Shown here: one piece after another, positions 1 through 7,673 of the stretch
How the letters are laid out: the number at the start of each line of letters is the position of its first letter
How positions within the stretch are numbered: the stretch's first letter is position 1
NCBI GenBank assembly: GCA_025453555.1
Contig: JALOQC010000082.1
Span: forward strand, 1-38,265
Source: Myxococcota bacterium
Lineage (GTDB): Bacteria > Myxococcota_A > Polyangia > Polyangiales > Houyiibacteriaceae
Reading direction: 5' to 3'
Length of the DNA: 38,265 nt
The notes under the pieces: model-generated
What the model was told of the DNA's origin: nothing
Seen by the model: the letters and a program-made list of their open reading frames with translations, nothing else
The model's database searches: none
Program-made: the position numbers and the translations under genes

Positions 1-414
1 ATCGACCAGCGTGTGGTGCTGGTGCTGCGACGAGATGTCCGTGAGCCCCGCCGCGAGCACCGCGAGCTGCGCGGCCGTCGCGAGCCGCCCGTTCACGTAG
101 GCGCGGCTGCGCCCCTCCGACTGCACCACCCGTCGGATCACCAGCTCGTCGCCCGCCGCGAGCTCCGCCGCCTCGAGCCGCGCGCGCAGCTCCGGATCGG
201 CCCCGAGCTCGAAGAGCGCTTCGATCACCGCCTCGTCCGCCCCCGTGCGCACGAGCTCCGGCCGGCTCTTGCCGCCCATCACGAGCTGCAGCGCGGTGAT
301 GAGGATCGACTTGCCCGCACCGGTCTCGCCGGTGACGACGTTCAGACCGGGCCCGAGCTCGACCTCGAGCTCGTCGATGATCGCGAGGTTGGAGACGCGA
401 AGGCAGGTGAGCAT
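1..414 (-). CDS. recN: DNA repair protein RecN, N-terminal part (cut by window edge)
   Basis: SMC-like ATPase that acts in double-strand break repair. The 138 visible codons start at an ATG (414-412) and run off the left edge, so about a quarter of the usual ~550 residues is present. The protein opens MLTCLRVSNLAIIDELEVEL, the standard RecN beginning, followed by the Walker A motif GETGAGKS near residues 29-36 and MGGKSRPELVRTGADEAVIEA. The visible part ends in SSQHQHHTLVD, the Q-loop stretch characteristic of RecN (usually SGQHxHQ). The reading frame is intact. The next gene upstream on the same strand is a lipoprotein gene separated by about 310 bp with a hairpin between them, so recN probably has its own promoter. 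I saw no LexA box I would trust. Identity is strong; only the C-terminal half is unseen. Confidence 0.96.
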   Translation of the reverse strand, partial: MLTCLRVSNLAIIDELEVELGPGLNVVTGETGAGKSILITALQLVMGGKSRPELVRTGADEAVIEALFELGADPELRARLEAAELAAGDELVIRRVVQSEGRSRAYVNGRLATAAQLAVLAAGLTDISSQHQHHTLVD

Positions 415-724
415 GAAAAAGGCTCCGTACGTCCGCAGAACGACCACGCGGACGTGCGCGTTCGTAGCACGCCCGAGTGACGCCACGTCTCGGCCCGAGG
501 AGCCGGTCGTCGCCCTGGAGATCGCTTCCCGCCCAGGCGGGACGGTCGTGAGGGCGACCTTCCGACCTCGCCGTCGACGTCGCCGACCACGACCACCACG
601 TCGACTGGCTCATGCGTCGTCGTGACCAGAGACGTGGTCGCGGCGGTACCGACCACGACGGCCGCACGCAAGAGCGCCCCGCTCGGTGAACCGGCGGGGC
701 GTCGTGCGTGGTAGCGGTGTGGCT
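415..724. other. Intergenic region with two inverted repeats
   Basis: No gene is supported here. The stretch lies upstream of recN and downstream of the lipoprotein gene. It holds two perfect 8-bp inverted repeats, GTCGACGT (573-580) with ACGTCGAC (598-605), and CGTGGTCG (633-640) with CGACCACG (650-657), embedded in GTCG-rich low-complexity sequence, plus the terminator-like hairpin listed separately. The repeats could be operators for recN or simple low-complexity by-products. Confidence 0.5.
675..701 (-). terminator. Hairpin downstream of the two-repeat lipoprotein gene
   Basis: CGCCCCGC (675-682) pairs perfectly with GCGGGGCG (694-701). An inner CGG/CCG stem (684-686, 691-693) closes a TGAA loop. 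It lies 24 bp past the stop of the minus-strand lipoprotein gene. There is no U-tract, as is common for terminators in very GC-rich genomes, so the function is inferred from position and stem strength. Confidence 0.6.
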
Positions 725-2053
725 TCAGTCGAGGCAGACCGCGAAGAGATCGCGGTACTCCTCGAAGGTGCCGAGGAAGTTCCCGCGGTCACCGTTGCGG
801 TAGGGCACGCCGTTGACGGTGAAGTAATACTCCACACGCGCCGCCACGTAGGCGTTCGAGGGGTCGCCCGAGACGAGCAGGTCCGTGTCGACCGGGCACT
901 GCGACGGGTCGCGGCGGTACGAGCCCGCGAGCGGATCGATCACCGACATCGGCAGCTCGTAGCGCGCGTCGTTGCCCACGCGGCGGAAGAAGCTGACGTA
1001 GCGGCTCTGGAAGGGCGCGCTCGGGCTGGCGCGGAAGTGCACCTGCACGTCGAGGTCCTGCCACAGGTTCGGGTTGTCGCGGTCCGTCACGCCCGCCTTC
1101 CACACGTCGAAGTAGATCGCGCGGATGGCGGCGCGCTGACGCGCGTAGGTGCCGTGCGTGAAGCCCTCCGAGAGCGCGACGCGGTGCTGGTCGCAGGGGC
1201 CGTCGCAGGTCATGCGGTTGATGACCGACGCGCCGTTGCCGATCCAACCCGGCGCACGCGGATCCGCGTCGACCACCACGCGGTAGTTGGCGCCACCGAG
1301 CGAGTCCCACGCGCGGCAGCCGGAGTAGCCCTGGTTCTCGAACCAGATCTGAACCTCGCCGCCCTCGACGAGGTCGATGGTGCCGCTGCCGTTGGAGACC
1401 GAGACGTAGCCGATCCGACCGCTCTCGAAGCGGTAGTACGCGAGGATGCTCCACGCGGGCTGGCCGTAGCGGGTGTCGCGGCAGTTCGTCAGGCGCGACA
1501 CGTCGTACTCGACGCGGAGCTGACCGGCCTGGCGCGGCTCGCCGACGAGCTCCATGCCGCCGCTCGCGGGGAAGCGCACCACCGGCTCGCCGCCGCTCGT
1601 GGGCGCGGCTTCGATCGTGAATCGGTAGTTCGCGCCGAACGCGGAGTCCCACGCCTGACAGCCGAACGCGCTGTTGTTCTCGAACCAGAGCTCGAGCTGA
1701 CCGGCCTCGGTGAGCTCGATCGGAAGGTCGATTTGATCCGGCGCCGGCGCGTGGCCCGCGACGTGGAGCGTGTGCACGTCTCCGCCGTTGATGCGGTAGT
1801 GCGCGTTGATGCTCCACGCGGGTCCGCCGTTCAGGTCGCCGCGGCAGTTCGTGAGCCGCGCGGCGTCGTAGTCGACGTTGGCGATGCCGCCCGCGACGAG
1901 CGCGCCGTCGACGAGCGTCTGGTAGTCGGCCGTGAAGGCGAGCGTCGCGACGCGACCTTCGAGACCGAAGCCTTCGGAGGCCACGAGCTCGTCGCCGCCA
2001 GAGGCGCACGCGGTTCCGAGGGCGAGCGCGAGGAGAAGTGACAGGGAACGCAT
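725..2053 (-). CDS. Exported lipoprotein with two tandem beta-rich repeats, unknown function
   Basis: A 442-residue protein. The N-terminus MRSLSLLLALALGTAC is a lipoprotein-type signal with the likely lipidated Cys at 16, so it should sit in the cell envelope. Two homologous modules of about 115 residues follow. Module one carries RLTNCRGDLNGGPAWSI, then LELWFENNSAFGCQAWDSAFG and ANYRF. Module two carries RLTNCRDTRYGQPAWSI, then VQIWFENQGYSGCRAWDSLGG and ANYRV. In each, two Cys (TNC and GC.AWDS) are conserved and could form a disulfide. The rest (about residues 260-442) contains an SEGFTHGTYARQRAAIR segment, is rich in aromatics and acidic residues, and ends NFLGTFEEYRDLFAVCLD. The sequence resembles myxobacterial uncharacterised families such as DUF6209, but I cannot confirm that assignment. 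Start: ATG preceded by AAAGGA at good spacing; a promoter-like pair lies just upstream. Confidence 0.85.
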   Translation of the reverse strand: MRSLSLLLALALGTACASGGDELVASEGFGLEGRVATLAFTADYQTLVDGALVAGGIANVDYDAARLTNCRGDLNGGPAWSINAHYRINGGDVHTLHVAGHAPAPDQIDLPIELTEAGQLELWFENNSAFGCQAWDSAFGANYRFTIEAAPTSGGEPVVRFPASGGMELVGEPRQAGQLRVEYDVSRLTNCRDTRYGQPAWSILAYYRFESGRIGYVSVSNGSGTIDLVEGGEVQIWFENQGYSGCRAWDSLGGANYRVVVDADPRAPGWIGNGASVINRMTCDGPCDQHRVALSEGFTHGTYARQRAAIRAIYFDVWKAGVTDRDNPNLWQDLDVQVHFRASPSAPFQSRYVSFFRRVGNDARYELPMSVIDPLAGSYRRDPSQCPVDTDLLVSGDPSNAYVAARVEYYFTVNGVPYRNGDRGNFLGTFEEYRDLFAVCLD

Positions 2054-2071
2054 GGGGTAGTCCTTTGAGCG

Positions 2072-2120
2072 AGAGAGTGACTCTCTTCTGCGTGACTAGC
2101 ACCGCGCCGATGTAGGTCAA
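2072..2120 (-). promoter_or_regulatory. Possible promoter and palindromic operator of the two-repeat lipoprotein gene
   Basis: On the minus strand TTGACC (2120-2115) is followed after 16 bp by TAGTCA (2098-2093), a fair sigma-70-like pair. The 7-bp-arm palindrome AGAGAGT-G-ACTCTCT (2072-2086) lies just downstream, around the expected transcription start and 19 bp before the ATG, where a repressor could act. All of this is pattern inference. Confidence 0.4.
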
Positions 2121-2338
2121 CGGAGGCGTGCGTCGGAGCGTCTGCCCGATCCGCACGCTGGACGAGCGCGAGCGAGCCTCGCATTTGCGAGGGTTTCGGC
2201 CCGATTCCCGAGCGTTCGCGGGCCGATCTCCACGCCACCGCGGACGCGAACCGTCTGCCGGGTCGAGGCGTAACTCCGTGTGGAGTCACACACCCGAGGC
2301 GGTTCTCCAACGCACGAGATCCGCCGGACGGACGCGAA

Positions 2339-2370
2339 GAGGGATGGCCCGTGCTCCGGAGCCATCCCTC
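2339..2370 (-). terminator. Strong hairpin downstream of amt
   Basis: GAGGGATGGC (2339-2348) and GCCATCCCTC (2361-2370) form a perfect 10-bp stem with a 12-nt loop, 38 bp past the amt stop codon on the minus strand. There is no U-tract. The rest of 2121-2407 shows no gene. Confidence 0.7.
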
Positions 2371-2407
2371 GTGCTCGGGCCCGACCGGCCCGCTCACCCT
2401 GCGCGGT

Positions 2408-3694
2408 TCACTCCGCCGCGACCGGCACGTCCACCGGCTCGCGCGGGACCACGTGGCCCATCCCGAGCGGCGCGTCGTCGCCGTAGGCCGGCACTCCGCA
2501 CTCCGACACGTCGAGGCCGTCGAGCTCGTGCTCCTTGCTCACGCGGATCCCGCCCGGCAGCGCCTTCATGCCGAACCACACCGCCGCGCCCGCGACGAAC
2601 GCGAAGCCGAAACCGGCGAACGCGCCGATGGCCTGCGTCCCGAGCTGCGCCGCGCCACCACCCGTGAACAAACCGATTTCGTCTCCGAAGAGCCCCACCG
2701 CGAGGGTGCCGAACAAACCACAAACTCCGTGCACCGCCACCGCGCCGACCGGGTCGTCGACCTTGCGCTTGTCGAGGAGAAACACCGCCTCGACGCAGAG
2801 CACCGCCGCGATCGCGCCGACCACCAGCGACCAGCCGGGCCCGATCACGTCGCAGCCCGCGGTGATGCCGACGAGGCCCGCGAGCGCACCGTTCAGCGCC
2901 ATCGAGAAGTCCATCATCTTCGTGCGCAGGCGGACCCACGCGAGCGCGACGAGGAAGCCCGCCGACGCCGCGAGGTTCGTGACGAGCACGATGCGTCCGA
3001 TGGTCGCAGGGCTCGCCGCGCTCACGGTGCTGCCGCCGTTGAAGCCGAACCAACCGAGCCAGAGCACCAGCACGCCGAGCGCCGCGAGCGGGAAGTTGTG
3101 CGCCGGCATCGGTCGGCTCTGGCCGTTCTCGTCGTACTTGCCGAGCCGCGGTCCGACCGCGAGCGCGCCCGCGAGCGCCATGCCGCCGCCGACCGCGTGC
3201 ACCGCCGTGCTGCCCGCGAAGTCCTTGAAGCCCATGCCCGCGAGCCAACCGCCGCCCCAGATCCAGTGGCCGACGATCGGGTAGATCGCGGCGACCGCGA
3301 CCACGCAGAACAAGAAGAACGTGCCGAGACGCGCGCGCTCCGCCACCGCGCCGCTGACGATCGTGCAGGCGGTCGCCGCGAAGACGAGCTGGAAGAACAG
3401 GAACACGAACACCGGCAAGGTGCCGACGTCGGGCTCGCTCCCGTTCGGCATGAAGCCGCTCGTGCCCATGAACGGGTTGCCGGCCCCGAACATCACGCCG
3501 TAGCCCACCAGGTAGTAGACGATCGACCCGATACCGACGACGGCGACGTTCTTCAGGAGAACCATCACCGCGTTCTTCTTGCGGCAGAAGCCGCTCTCCA
3601 CGAGCGCGAAGCCCGAGTGCATGAAGAACACGAGGAAGGCGCTGAGCAGCACCCAGACGGAGTCGAGAAGCCCCTGCGACACGCCCTGTTCCAT
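2408..3694 (-). CDS. amt: Ammonium transporter (Amt/MEP/Rh family)
   Basis: Inner-membrane ammonium channel of 428 residues, normal family length, with about eleven hydrophobic segments. The family signatures are present: FFMHSGFALVESGFCRKKN in the first helix, GHWIWGGGWLA, the first pore His in GSTAVHAVGGG, FGFNGGST, and the second pore His in GAVAVHGVCGLFGTL. The cytoplasmic tail GLDVSECGVPAYGDD is close to the canonical GLDxxEHGExAY. The chosen ATG (3694-3692) has GGAGG a few bases upstream; the frame stays open further upstream but that part has no family similarity. No glnK/PII gene lies beside it, although amt and glnK are usually paired. The downstream neighbour on the same strand is 354 bp away behind a strong hairpin, so amt is probably monocistronic. 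The S9 peptidase gene is divergent. Confidence 0.96.
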   Translation of the reverse strand: MEQGVSQGLLDSVWVLLSAFLVFFMHSGFALVESGFCRKKNAVMVLLKNVAVVGIGSIVYYLVGYGVMFGAGNPFMGTSGFMPNGSEPDVGTLPVFVFLFFQLVFAATACTIVSGAVAERARLGTFFLFCVVAVAAIYPIVGHWIWGGGWLAGMGFKDFAGSTAVHAVGGGMALAGALAVGPRLGKYDENGQSRPMPAHNFPLAALGVLVLWLGWFGFNGGSTVSAASPATIGRIVLVTNLAASAGFLVALAWVRLRTKMMDFSMALNGALAGLVGITAGCDVIGPGWSLVVGAIAAVLCVEAVFLLDKRKVDDPVGAVAVHGVCGLFGTLAVGLFGDEIGLFTGGGAAQLGTQAIGAFAGFGFAFVAGAAVWFGMKALPGGIRVSKEHELDGLDVSECGVPAYGDDAPLGMGHVVPREPVDVPVAAE

Positions 3695-4016
3695 GATCCT
3701 CCGAAGCGCCCGCGGCTGACGCACCGCGGCAAGCGAGGGAAGCCTGGACCGGCGTTGTTTCCGGATGATTTCTCGGCGTGGTCGGGTTCGAAAAAACGCG
3801 GTTGCGAGAGGTGCACGCGGCACACCCGCGGTACGAACGGCGTCCGCACACGCGAGCGTCGTCAACGAGTCGCCGACGTGATCGTGAGCTGATCGAGACG
3901 CGGCGCGAATCGGTCGCCCATCGCACCCACCGAAGAATCTATCGAGATTCGGCACCGAAGCGAACACGCGCCACTCGTCGCGCACGTCCTGCCCGATGCG
4001 GTACACCTCGCCCTCC
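3695..4016. other. Divergent intergenic region between amt and the S9 peptidase gene
   Basis: No gene seen. This 322-bp region must carry both promoters. It contains the inverted repeat GAATCT (3935-3940) ATCG AGATTC (3945-3950), and an A-run flanked by TTCGAA near 3786-3796. I could not find a convincing sigma-54 or sigma-70 promoter for either gene. Confidence 0.4.
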
Positions 4017-6293
4017 ATGCGCGCCCTTCCCTTCGCCACGCTCACGCCGCTCGCGCTCCTCGGTCTCGCCTGCGGCTCCGCCACGCCCGAAGCGTCCACG
4101 CTCCCGGAGCCGGCGCCCGCGATCGACTTCGCGTTCCTCGATCAGTGGACCGCCACCGCGGGCTTCCGACTCGGACAGCCGACCTCCATAACGATCACCC
4201 CGGACGGCCGCGAGATCCTCTTCCTGCGCAGCGGACCGCGCGACTCCGAGCGCGATCTCTACGCGCACGACGTCGCGAGCGGAGAAGAGCGCGTGCTGCT
4301 CACGGCCGAGCGGCTGCTCGCGGGCGCGGAAGAGTCGCTCTCCGCCGAAGAGCGCGCGCTGCGCGAGCGGCTGCGGCTCTCCGCGCGCGGCATCACGAGC
4401 TTCGCGCTCAGCCACGACGGTTCGTTCTTGATCGTGCCGCTCTCGGGGCGGCTCTTCGTGGTCGAGCGCGCTTCGGGCCGCGTCCGCGAGCTCACCTCGG
4501 AGGGCGGCTACGCGAACGATCCGCGTTTGTCCCCGGACGGAAAGAAGATCGCGTGTGTTCGCGAAGGCGATCTCTGGGTGATCGACGTCGAGACGAACAC
4601 CCAGACGCGCCTCACCACGCGCGAGCACGACGACATCACGAACGGGCTGGCCGAGTTCGTCGCGCAAGAGGAGATGGCGCGCTACCGCGGGCATTGGTGG
4701 TCGCCCGACTCGCGCACGCTCCTCTACCAGCGCACCGACACCAGCGGCGTCGAGATGCTGCACGCGAGCAACCCGGCGACGCCGGAAGAGGCTCCGCACG
4801 CGTCGCGTTATCCTCGCGCCGGACGCGCGAACGCCGACGTGCGCCTCGGGCTCGTCTCGGTCGAAGGCGGTGCGACCAGGTCGGCGGGGTCAGCCGCCGA
4901 CGAATCGACCACGTGGGTGGATTGGGAGCGCGCGGCGTTCCCCTACCTCGCGAGCGTCACGTGGAGCGAGGGCGCGCCGCTCACGATCCTCGTGCAGGAT
5001 CGACATCAGCGCGTGGAGCGTTTGCTCGCCGTCGACGACAGCGGCGCGACGCGCACGCTGCACGAGGAGCGCGACGCAGTCTGGCTGAACCTCGATGCTT
5101 CGGTGCCCTCGTTCTTCGCGGACGGTGAGCACTTCCTCTGGAGCACGGAGCGCGAAGGCGCGTGGCAGCTCGAGCTCCGCAAGACCGACGGCTCGCTCGT
5201 GCGCGCGCTGACCGCACCGGAGCTGGGCTACCGCGAGCTGCTCCACGTCGACGAAGAGGCGGGCGTCGCGTTCGTGCTCGCGTCGAACGAATCGACGGAA
5301 GCGCACGTACTGCGGGTGCCGCTCGCGGGCGGCGCGCCGACGCCGATCACGACCACGCCCGGTCAGCACGGTGCCGTTTTCGGAGGCTCCGCCTCCGGAA
5401 GTGCCATCTTCGAGAGCGGAACCGACGTCTTCGTCGTGAGCTCGCACGATCTCGCGGAGGGCCCGCGTTGGACGATCCACCGCGGCGCCGAGCGCATCGG
5501 CGCGCTCCGCTCGCTCGCGGAGACGCCGCCCTTCGTGCCGAACGTCGAGCACGTGACCGTCGGCGAGCGCGAGCACCGCGCGCTCGTGGTGCGGCCGCGC
5601 GACTTCGATCCGTCGCGTCGTTATCCGGTGCTGCTCTCCGTCTATGCGGGCCCCGGCTACGTGAAGGTGCGCAAGGGCCGCTACCTCCAGCTCCGCGAGC
5701 AGTGGCAGGCCGATCAGGGCTTCGTGGTGGTGAGCATCGACGGACGGGGAACGCCCCATCGCGGCCGGGCGTGGGAGCGCGCGATCGCAGGCAACGTGAT
5801 CGACGTGCCGCTCGCCGATCAGATCGAGGCGCTGCAGGCGCTCGGCGAACGTTTCCCCGAGCTCGATCTCTCACGCGTGGGCGTGCACGGCTGGAGCTTC
5901 GGTGGGTACTTCTCCGCGATGGCGGTGCTGCGTCGTCCCGACGTGTTTCGCGCCGCGGTAGCGGGCGCGCCGGTCGGTGATTGGCTCGACTACGACACCC
6001 ACTACACCGAACGATTCCTCGGACTCCCGGAGGAGAACCGCGCCGGATACGAAGCGTCGTCGGTGCTCACCTACGCCGCGCAGCTCGAGCGTCCACTGCT
6101 GCTGATCCACGGCACGAGCGACGACAACGTCTACTTCGCGCACGCGCTGAAGATGCACGAGGCGTTCTTCCGCGCGGGGCGCGATCACGACTTCGTCGTC
6201 CTCGCGGGCTCGACCCACATGGTCGCGGACGCCGAGGTCGCTCGCGCGCTCGAGGGTCGCGTGCTGCGCTTCCTTCATCGCGCGTTGCGCTGA
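4017..6293 (+). CDS. DPP-IV-like S9B dipeptidyl peptidase, lipoprotein
   Basis: Probable Xaa-Pro dipeptidyl aminopeptidase of 758 residues. The N-terminus MRALPFATLTPLALLGLAC is a lipoprotein signal (lipid Cys 19), placing it in the envelope. Residues ~50-500 form the beta-propeller domain, with SPDGKKIACVREGDLWVID and the double-Glu substrate-clamp motif EFVAQEEMARYRGHWWSPD typical of DPP-IV. The C-terminal alpha/beta hydrolase domain carries the nucleophile in HGWSFGGY (Ser about 627), the acid in HGTSDDNVYF (Asp about 702) and the His in GSTHM (about 734), so the triad looks complete. I chose the second ATG (4017) over 3996 because it gives a clean signal peptide. Around residues 288-295 the propeller carries a small SAGSAAD insertion encoded by a 22-bp palindromic repeat also found in two other genes here. 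The gene stands alone, divergent from amt. Confidence 0.92.
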   Translation: MRALPFATLTPLALLGLACGSATPEASTLPEPAPAIDFAFLDQWTATAGFRLGQPTSITITPDGREILFLRSGPRDSERDLYAHDVASGEERVLLTAERLLAGAEESLSAEERALRERLRLSARGITSFALSHDGSFLIVPLSGRLFVVERASGRVRELTSEGGYANDPRLSPDGKKIACVREGDLWVIDVETNTQTRLTTREHDDITNGLAEFVAQEEMARYRGHWWSPDSRTLLYQRTDTSGVEMLHASNPATPEEAPHASRYPRAGRANADVRLGLVSVEGGATRSAGSAADESTTWVDWERAAFPYLASVTWSEGAPLTILVQDRHQRVERLLAVDDSGATRTLHEERDAVWLNLDASVPSFFADGEHFLWSTEREGAWQLELRKTDGSLVRALTAPELGYRELLHVDEEAGVAFVLASNESTEAHVLRVPLAGGAPTPITTTPGQHGAVFGGSASGSAIFESGTDVFVVSSHDLAEGPRWTIHRGAERIGALRSLAETPPFVPNVEHVTVGEREHRALVVRPRDFDPSRRYPVLLSVYAGPGYVKVRKGRYLQLREQWQADQGFVVVSIDGRGTPHRGRAWERAIAGNVIDVPLADQIEALQALGERFPELDLSRVGVHGWSFGGYFSAMAVLRRPDVFRAAVAGAPVGDWLDYDTHYTERFLGLPEENRAGYEASSVLTYAAQLERPLLLIHGTSDDNVYFAHALKMHEAFFRAGRDHDFVVLAGSTHMVADAEVARALEGRVLRFLHRALR
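4880..4901 (+). repeat. 22-bp palindromic repeat inside the DPP-IV gene
   Basis: Arms GTCGGCGG and CCGCCGAC flank the 6-base centre GGTCAG. The identical 22 bp recurs at 27348-27369, 27381-27402 and 36290-36311, with a one-base variant at 27315-27336. Here it is in frame within the propeller domain and adds a short Ser/Gly/Ala loop. Confidence 0.9.
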
Positions 6294-6628
6294 GAGCGGC
6301 GCGTCTCGTGGGCGAACGTCGCGGGTACAGGCGAACGCCCCGCCACATCGAAGCGACGGCCCGATCACCGCGCGCGCCGCGAACGACTTCACGACCCGCG
6401 CGAAGAGCCGAGCCGGCTCGAAAGCACGAGGGCTCACGGACGAGCCGAGCGCCACCACGCGCCACGGCTCGCCACCGCGAGGAATCCGATCAGGACGTGT
6501 CCCGTCGAAGCCGATCGAGCGTGACCGGCTTCGACGTCGCGCCCCTGTCTTCTCGCCGAGGGGTCGAGCGCGACCCTCCGACCGGCCAAGCCGGTTCGGG
6601 GCCCTCCCACCTCTCGAGCGCTTCTCCA
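6294..6628. other. Convergent intergenic region without a gene
   Basis: About 335 bp between the ends of the peptidase and TetR genes. No credible coding sequence. It contains a perfect 11-bp inverted repeat, CGTCGAAGCCG (6503-6513) with CGGCTTCGACG (6526-6536), 12-nt loop, which could terminate plus-strand transcription although it lies 210 bp past the peptidase stop. Confidence 0.5.
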
Positions 6629-6653
6629 CTCGCACGGACTGAATCCGTGCGAG
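6629..6653 (-). terminator. Terminator-like hairpin of the TetR gene
   Basis: CTCGCACGGA (6629-6638) pairs perfectly with TCCGTGCGAG (6644-6653) around a CTGAA loop, only 12 bp past the TetR stop codon on the minus strand. A 10-bp stem with a 5-nt loop at this position is a strong candidate even without a U-tract. Confidence 0.75.
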
Positions 6654-6665
6654 CGGAGCCCGCGC

Positions 6666-7415
6666 TCAGGCCTCGGCGACCTGGCCGCCGTTCTCGAGCG
6701 AGAGCAGCTCCACGATCCCGTTCGCGCGCGAGAGCAGGTCCGCGAAGCGCTCCGAGTCCGCGCCCCATCCGAGCGCGAGCGAGGTGACCATCGACTGGTA
6801 CAGCTCCGCGTTCGCGAAGTCCTCACGGATGCGGCCGAGCTTGCGGATCGTCAGCACGCCCTGCGTCGCAGCCCACACGAGCAACGCGCGCTCGTCCGAG
6901 CGACCCGCGCGGAGCACACCGTGCTTCGCGGCGGCCTCGAGCTTGCTCGCCACGTGGCCGAGCAGCCCTTGCAACGGCGGGAGGATGCCGGCCGCGAGGA
7001 CCTCGTCCGCGAGGAGCTCGCGCGGATCGCCGAGCGAAGTCGCGAGGAGCTTCGCGTGCGTCGGGCGACGGCGGCCGAGCGACTCGTACGCGCCGATCGC
7101 CACGAGGGCGCCGACGAGCGCGTGCGCGCCCGGGTCGAGCTTCGCGTGAGAGGGGTGCGTCGCGACGCGCTGCTCCCCTTCCGCGAAATCGCGTCGAAGC
7201 TGCTCCACCACACGCATCTCCAAGGCAGCAAGGATCGCGTCCTTGCCCTTGAAGTACCGGTAGAGAGCTCCGACCGCATACCCGAGCTCGCTGGCGAGAC
7301 GCGCGATGGTGAAGGCTTCGTAACCTTCCTCCGCCACGAGCCGCATCGCGGTATCGAGGATTCGCTCGATGGTTTCTTGTCGACGCGTCTCACGACGCGA
7401 GGCCTTGGGTTCCAC
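6666..7415 (-). CDS. TetR-family transcriptional regulator
   Basis: A 249-residue DNA-binding repressor. The N-terminal HTH is clear: RRQETIERILDTAMRLVAEE, then GYEAFTIARLASELGYAVGA and LYRYFKGKDAILAAL, the standard TetR helices 1-4 with the LYRYF/YF-K signature. The ligand-binding part (about residues 75-249) is helical and Ala/Leu-rich with no recognisable subfamily motif. There is no ATG ahead of the HTH; GTG codons at 7415, 7427 and 7550 are possible. I chose 7415 because a weak GGAAAG precedes it and it leaves a short N-terminal arm of normal size. It is divergently transcribed from the alpha/beta hydrolase gene, the usual arrangement for a TetR repressor controlling its neighbour. Effector unknown. 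Confidence 0.9.
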   Translation of the reverse strand: MEPKASRRETRRQETIERILDTAMRLVAEEGYEAFTIARLASELGYAVGALYRYFKGKDAILAALEMRVVEQLRRDFAEGEQRVATHPSHAKLDPGAHALVGALVAIGAYESLGRRRPTHAKLLATSLGDPRELLADEVLAAGILPPLQGLLGHVASKLEAAAKHGVLRAGRSDERALLVWAATQGVLTIRKLGRIREDFANAELYQSMVTSLALGWGADSERFADLLSRANGIVELLSLENGGQVAEA

Positions 7416-7673
7416 ACTACTTTCCACGCTGAAGAGGTGACGGGGTTTCCCTGACTTGTCAAACGCGCTTGTGAACGTCCCCCGCTTGGGGACCCCCGCT
7501 CGAAGTGAATTTCTTTCGCGATTTTTGGGATCTTCGCGCTGGTGGTTCACGGAGTCATCGCACCGACACCCACACGCGGCGCAGACGCGAGCCCCACTCG
7601 CTTCGCGAAGGCCGAATGCACCGCGCGCGGCCCGGTCGGGCGGGGTCTGCTATGCACGACGTGCGAGGTGGAT
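7416..7673. promoter_or_regulatory. Divergent control region between the TetR and hydrolase genes
   Basis: Contains GTCCCC (7477-7482) and GGGGAC (7488-7493), a perfect 6-bp inverted repeat, and just before it an imperfect palindrome centred on CGCG at about 7464-7467. Either could be a TetR operator. The exact ends depend on the two start codons chosen. Confidence 0.35.

Noticed and set aside
440..470. LexA/SOS box upstream of recN
   Set aside because: The GTGC...GCAC symmetry near 449-465 does not match a LexA consensus I can defend for this lineage.
686..2041. Long plus-strand open frames opposite the lipoprotein, kinase, TPR and helicase genes
   Set aside because: Arg/Ala/Asp-rich translations on the opposite strand of genes with clear domains; typical shadows in very GC-rich DNA.
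3700..3860. Sigma-54 promoter for amt
   Set aside because: I looked for GG-N10-GC with flanking TGGCAC/TTGC on the minus strand and found no adequate match.
3996..4016. Earlier ATG for the DPP-IV gene
   Set aside because: It adds seven residues before a textbook lipoprotein signal; the second ATG fits better.
2408..4099. Longer amt product starting near 4099
   Set aside because: The extra N-terminal residues lack family similarity, and ATG 3694 has a clear GGAGG and the normal Amt start.
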